From the NCBI GenBank assembly GCA_016703425.1, contig JADJCA010000024.1, positions 29,051-93,050 on the forward strand: a DNA stretch of 64,000 bases, read 5' to 3'. The notes below the pieces were generated by a model, which was given only the letters and a program-made list of their open reading frames with translations, was not told the origin of the DNA and searched no databases. Below, piece by piece: positions 60,703 to 64,000 of this stretch. Source of the DNA: Myxococcales bacterium. Its GTDB lineage: Bacteria; Myxococcota_A; Polyangia; Polyangiales; Polyangiaceae. A program made the translations under genes and the position numbers. Numbering within the stretch: position 1 is the stretch's first letter; each line of letters begins with the position of its first letter.

Positions 60703-62069
60703 TGCGCCCGGGCTGGGCCGTTGTGTTGATGATCGCGGCGCCGTTTGGCGCGAGGGTGATCGCGAGCTGTGACGACGACGCCGGACTCACGCCGACGGGG
60801 GCAGACGCAAGCGACGCACAACCGGTGCGTGACGTGCAGGTCTCGGAAGCCTCAGACGCCGGTGGAGACGCGGCAGCCTCTGGTGATTGGGTGCACTTGC
60901 CCGGTGCGCCAGAAGACTGCGAAATCGACGTGCCGCGGACGCCGGCGGCGTGGCCCGAACCGATCGAGTGGGAGCCCTGCGGCAATGCCCTCGCCGGTTG
61001 CCGCAAGATGAAGACGGCTTGGCCGGTGTCGACGGTACCGGGGTTGGGTCACATCGTTCCGCTCGCCGAAGGCGGACGGAGCAGCGCGGGTACCCCGCTC
61101 CTCATGTTCGCGCGTGGCTCGGGGCGATACATCTTCCGGCTGGTTGCAGACCCAGACACACGGGTTCTAGCGGCGCTGCGGCAGGACGCAAACCCGCCTG
61201 CGGCCCGGTGCGTCCCGTACCCCTACAACACCGCGTCGGACCGTTACTCATACACGCTTGTCGAGAACCTATCAGACGGGAAAGCACGCGGCTACGCGGC
61301 CATCGTCGGAGAGTTGGCGGACGGTGGAGGCCCGCGCATTGCGCTTCGAGTCCTCACGTCCGATCCTGCCGGGCCAGCGGACCTCGCGGGCTCCGCTGGC
61401 TTGATCCGCCTCTACGGCAAGCTGACCCTTCACGATTGGCTCGCGCCAGACACCACTCCGACCTTCCTCGGGCCGACCGACGAGGGGGCGCCGGGTCTCG
61501 TCTTTCCAGTGGGAGACGCGATCTTTTGGAGTTCGAGTTCACTCTGGGCCATGAAGCACAAGGTCTGGACGCGCGCCGGTGGCTCGCGCGATTTTCTGAC
61601 GTTCGGTGCCGACACCACCAAAGGCGCTGCCAACCTCGGGACCGACGGCAAAGACATGGTTTGGCTCGAGGGCTCGGGGCGGCTCGGAACCTCTTCACCG
61701 CTGTTTCCGGTGGTCACCGCCAAGACCGCGCCGTTCGTTACCGACCCGGGGCAAATCGTCGCCCGGAGCCTGCGGTCGGACATCTCGCCGTACGGCGTTG
61801 CCGGGTCGACCTTCAAGGTGGGCTGCGGCTATGCAGCCTGGGCGCCGGGGGCCTATCCGCTCGGCGACGGTGGGACCGCTACCGGCATACAGGTGCTCCG
61901 CGTCGCGGATGGGTACGACGCGGCGCTCCTCAATCTAGGCGGTTCGTGGACCTGGACGCAGCCGCTCCTTGTGACGTGCGACGAGCTCTTTGCACTTGGG
62001 AACGAGAACGGTCTAGCGAACATCGTGCGTATTCCGCTCACGTCTCTCGGTCCGTGGCGAGCGCCGTAG
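60702..62069 (+). CDS. Beta-propeller-like lipoprotein
   Basis: 455 residues; the ATG shares a base with the protease stop (TGATG), so translation is coupled. Lipobox VIASC (Cys23), an Asp/Ala linker, then repeating strand pairs (LLMFARGSGRYIFRLVADPD, LVFPVGDAIFWSSSSLWAMK, MVWLEGSGRLG, YDAALLNLGGSW, DELFALGNENGLANIVRIPL) as in propellers. Similar 'TolB-like' lipoproteins follow secreted proteases in other genomes. Ligand unknown. Confidence 0.7.
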   Translation: MRPGWAVVLMIAAPFGARVIASCDDDAGLTPTGADASDAQPVRDVQVSEASDAGGDAAASGDWVHLPGAPEDCEIDVPRTPAAWPEPIEWEPCGNALAGCRKMKTAWPVSTVPGLGHIVPLAEGGRSSAGTPLLMFARGSGRYIFRLVADPDTRVLAALRQDANPPAARCVPYPYNTASDRYSYTLVENLSDGKARGYAAIVGELADGGGPRIALRVLTSDPAGPADLAGSAGLIRLYGKLTLHDWLAPDTTPTFLGPTDEGAPGLVFPVGDAIFWSSSSLWAMKHKVWTRAGGSRDFLTFGADTTKGAANLGTDGKDMVWLEGSGRLGTSSPLFPVVTAKTAPFVTDPGQIVARSLRSDISPYGVAGSTFKVGCGYAAWAPGAYPLGDGGTATGIQVLRVADGYDAALLNLGGSWTWTQPLLVTCDELFALGNENGLANIVRIPLTSLGPWRAP

Positions 62070-62111
62070 ACGTCCGCCTGGCCGACGCAGCGTTCTTGGA
62101 ACGCAGACCGC

Positions 62112-62909
62112 TCATGGGCGTTGGCACGCGCTGCAAAAATAGGTGGAGCGACCGTTTGCTTGACGCTTCATCGCGATCCCGTGGCCGCAGGTGAAGCACG
62201 GTTTGCCGCTTCGGCGGTAGACCCAGTGACGGCCGCCGTCGCGCGCGCGCGTGACGCGTACCCCGGATGCCGCGAGCGCGTTTCTTCGGAGGAGGTCTCG
62301 AGCGCGAATGAGCACACGGCCAATCGCAGCGTCATCGAGCTCCGCCACCAGCTTGAAGGGCCAAACCTTCTCCAAGAACAAGACCTCGGACTTGTAGACG
62401 TTGCCGATGCCGGCGACCACGTGCTGCATCATGAGCACGTCGCCTATGGGGTCCGTCGCTCTTGCACGGAAGCCCGGGAGCGCGGTCTCCGTGGAAAAGG
62501 TCGCCGCAAGCAAGTCCGGCCCCGGTTCCAGTGGCGCCGTACCAAAGGGGCTCGCCTGCCGCGCTTCGTCGCCGCGGAGCAAGGCGAGTCGCGAGGGCGT
62601 CACGCAGACCACGCGCGTGCCGTCGTCGACCTCCAAGAAGAGCGCGGCATCCCTTGGCAGTGGGCGCGGCGCCTCGCGCGTGGCGATGCGAAAGGCGCCC
62701 TGCATTCCCAGGTGCACATGGAGCGAAAACCCGTCCTCGAAGACCACGAACAAGTTCTTTCCACGCGAACGAACGCGCTCGATGGCCCTGCCGACTCGGC
62801 CATCGTCGACGCGTTCGCCGAGCGACGAGCGAAATGCGGCGACTCGTCGCCCCGCGAGTACGGCGTCGAGGCTCCGCGCCGCGCGAAAGAGCGTGTCGCC
62901 CTCAGGCAT
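62112..62909 (-). CDS. nei: DNA glycosylase of the Nei (endonuclease VIII) type
   Basis: 265 residues starting PEGDTLFRAA: Pro as catalytic nucleophile and Glu next to it, with the DT form that separates Nei-like enzymes from MutM (PELPEV). The helix-two-turn-helix VVAGIGNVYKSEVLFLEKVW and the zinc finger CFTCGHGI...YFCSACQR at the end are complete. It removes oxidised pyrimidines and nicks the strand. It starts five bases after the lhr stop, as in mycobacteria where nei follows lhr. Confidence 0.92.
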   Translation of the reverse strand: MPEGDTLFRAARSLDAVLAGRRVAAFRSSLGERVDDGRVGRAIERVRSRGKNLFVVFEDGFSLHVHLGMQGAFRIATREAPRPLPRDAALFLEVDDGTRVVCVTPSRLALLRGDEARQASPFGTAPLEPGPDLLAATFSTETALPGFRARATDPIGDVLMMQHVVAGIGNVYKSEVLFLEKVWPFKLVAELDDAAIGRVLIRARDLLRRNALAASGVRVTRARDGGRHWVYRRSGKPCFTCGHGIAMKRQANGRSTYFCSACQRP

Positions 62910-62914
62910 GGCCT

Positions 62915-64000
62915 CTACACATCGGCCTCACCGCCATCGACGTACCGCCGCCGCAAGACGAAGCCGTCGCCGACCTGCTGAAAGCCCGCGGCGATGAGGG
63001 CCGGCGCGAGCGGTGAACCCTTTGCGGGAGCGCCGTCGATGCTCGAAAGCAAGATGGCCCGACGCTCGCCGCCTCGCTGGACGCGCGCAAGGCCCTCGGC
63101 GAGCGCCGCCGCGCATTGGCTGTGCATCGGCTCGTCGTCGGGCAAAAACGTGACGCACGTCTCGAGGCTGCGCCCCACAAAGCCCACGAGACGCCCCCCG
63201 GCGAGGACGACCTTCGCGCCGGAGACGCGCGAGGGTCGGCCGCGGCCTTCGTCGCCAGAAGTGGCGCCTGGCCACGGCAAGATGGAGCCGTAAGGGTTTG
63301 CCGGATCGACCGCCGAGAGGACCACCGTAGTGGGCCGACCCTCGTCGTCGCCGCTGGGCGCGCGCAAGCGATCGTCGGCACCGGGGGCGGCGAACTGCGC
63401 GCCGCCGAGGCCGGCGACGAAGTAGCCGCGTCGCACGCGGCCGCTTTGCTCCATCGTCCGAAGGACCTCGTAGACGGCGCCAAAACCTCCTTCGAGTCCC
63501 TCGGCGTGTGCGGCGCCACTCGTCAGGATGCCGTATCGGTCCAGGAGCGAGCGGGCGAGGGCCAAGCGCTTCTCCGTCTCCGTGGGGGCGGCTCCAGCGT
63601 CGGCAACCGTTGGCTCGACAAGAGACCAGCGGCCTTCGGTTCCCGGCGGCCCGCTCCGCGCCGTTGAGCGTCGGGCGACCTTCGCGGCACCAAGCGCGAG
63701 GCGACTTCGTAAGGGGGCGAGCGTGTCGGCGCGAACGAGCCCTGCCCAAACGAGTTCCCACAACGCGTCGGCCAGTTCGCCGGGGTAGCCCGGCAGCTCC
63801 CGCGAGAGCTCGTGGAAGAAGAGCGCCCCGCGTCGGCCCAGGACGCCTTGCACCTTGGCAGCCAGCGCCGTCAGCTCACACGGGTTGGGCCGGCCGAGCG
63901 CCGCTTCGTGATCGGTGAGGAAGAGCGCGATGCGGCCGTCGCCGGCACCAAGCGTTTCAACGCCGCGCCACGTGATCTCGCCCATGGCCATGAGCGCATC
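62915..64000 (-). CDS. lhr: C-terminal part of an Lhr-like helicase, N-terminus off the window
   Basis: The frame is open to base 64000 with no start needed at 63991 (codons Asp-Ala-Leu precede the ATG), so this is the 3' part of a longer gene. The visible ~360 residues match the Lhr C-terminal region: WRGVETLGAGDGRIALFLTD, LTALAAKVQGVLGRRGALFF, ALWELVWAGLVRADTLAPLR, GGFGAVYEVLRTMEQSGRVR, FAAPGADDRLR, ILPWPGATS. Lhr proteins are ATP-driven 3'-5' DNA translocases; the helicase core would be to the right. Coupling with nei points to DNA repair. Confidence 0.85.
   Translation of the reverse strand, partial: DALMAMGEITWRGVETLGAGDGRIALFLTDHEAALGRPNPCELTALAAKVQGVLGRRGALFFHELSRELPGYPGELADALWELVWAGLVRADTLAPLRSRLALGAAKVARRSTARSGPPGTEGRWSLVEPTVADAGAAPTETEKRLALARSLLDRYGILTSGAAHAEGLEGGFGAVYEVLRTMEQSGRVRRGYFVAGLGGAQFAAPGADDRLRAPSGDDEGRPTTVVLSAVDPANPYGSILPWPGATSGDEGRGRPSRVSGAKVVLAGGRLVGFVGRSLETCVTFLPDDEPMHSQCAAALAEGLARVQRGGERRAILLSSIDGAPAKGSPLAPALIAAGFQQVGDGFVLRRRYVDGGEADV

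Overview
The window is GC-rich chromosomal DNA, densely coding on both strands. It looks like a myxobacterium (phylum Myxococcota, probably a Polyangia-type lineage). The reasons are an unusually high share of predicted lipoproteins with Asp/Ala/Pro/Ser-rich linkers, Cys-rich 'putative metal-binding' modules, a Ser/Thr kinase with an HRDVSPQNIL catalytic loop, PEGA/TPR proteins with a two-helix C-terminus, and thrombospondin-type-3-like repeats on a trypsin-like protease. I see no mobile element, prophage, CRISPR array, rRNA or tRNA.

Layout. 0-8 kb (minus strand): surface lipoproteins, a large LRR protein with a BRCT-like centre, and an overlapping pair made of an LVIVD-repeat lipoprotein and a PKD/propeller/di-haem cytochrome. 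8-17 kb: housekeeping genes hemW, rsgA, a RelA/SpoT homologue, trmFO and a PPi-type phosphofructokinase, with small lipoproteins between them. 17-25 kb: a secreted hydrolase-like lipoprotein, a fadN-fadA beta-oxidation pair, a ~600 bp non-coding stretch and an AraC-type regulator. 25-30 kb: a tightly overlapping operon of plsB, a Cys-rich/MepA-like endopeptidase chimera and an orphan DNA methyltransferase. 30-38 kb: a Ser/Thr kinase, methylmalonyl-CoA epimerase, a PEGA protein, a run of four small lipoproteins, rhlE with a hairpin-rich leader, and an L,D-transpeptidase-like lipoprotein. 38-44 kb: thrC, a TPR membrane protein, a beta-barrel-like protein and proA, all four broken by single small lesions. 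44-50 kb: rsfS, a class II photolyase, a MAPEG protein, tatB-tatC (tatB carries a long hexanucleotide repeat), rlmN and a PrsW-like protease. 50-57.7 kb: a metzincin-like lipoprotein, an acyl-CoA dehydrogenase, ccmC with two tiny membrane proteins, and an EamA transporter. 57.7-64 kb: a secreted serine protease whose signal peptide is coded by a (TC)10 tract, a propeller lipoprotein, and an nei-lhr DNA-repair pair running off the window.

How genes work together. fadN, fadA and the acyl-CoA dehydrogenase together cover the core of fatty-acid beta-oxidation; methylmalonyl-CoA epimerase would take up propionyl-CoA from odd-chain or branched acids. tatB/tatC and ccmC serve export and cytochrome c maturation, and the di-haem lipoprotein is a likely client of the latter.

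The observations I find most worth checking are: an RSH protein that keeps the HD hydrolase, TGS and ACT parts but lacks about 60 residues of the (p)ppGpp synthetase core; four disrupted genes within about 3.5 kb (thrC, TPR, barrel, proA); the 39-unit hexamer array in tatB; the (TC)10 tract at the start of a secreted protease; and the plsB-MepA-methyltransferase operon with its internal sorting/lipobox junction. I did not find a clear multi-gene defence or biosynthetic system.
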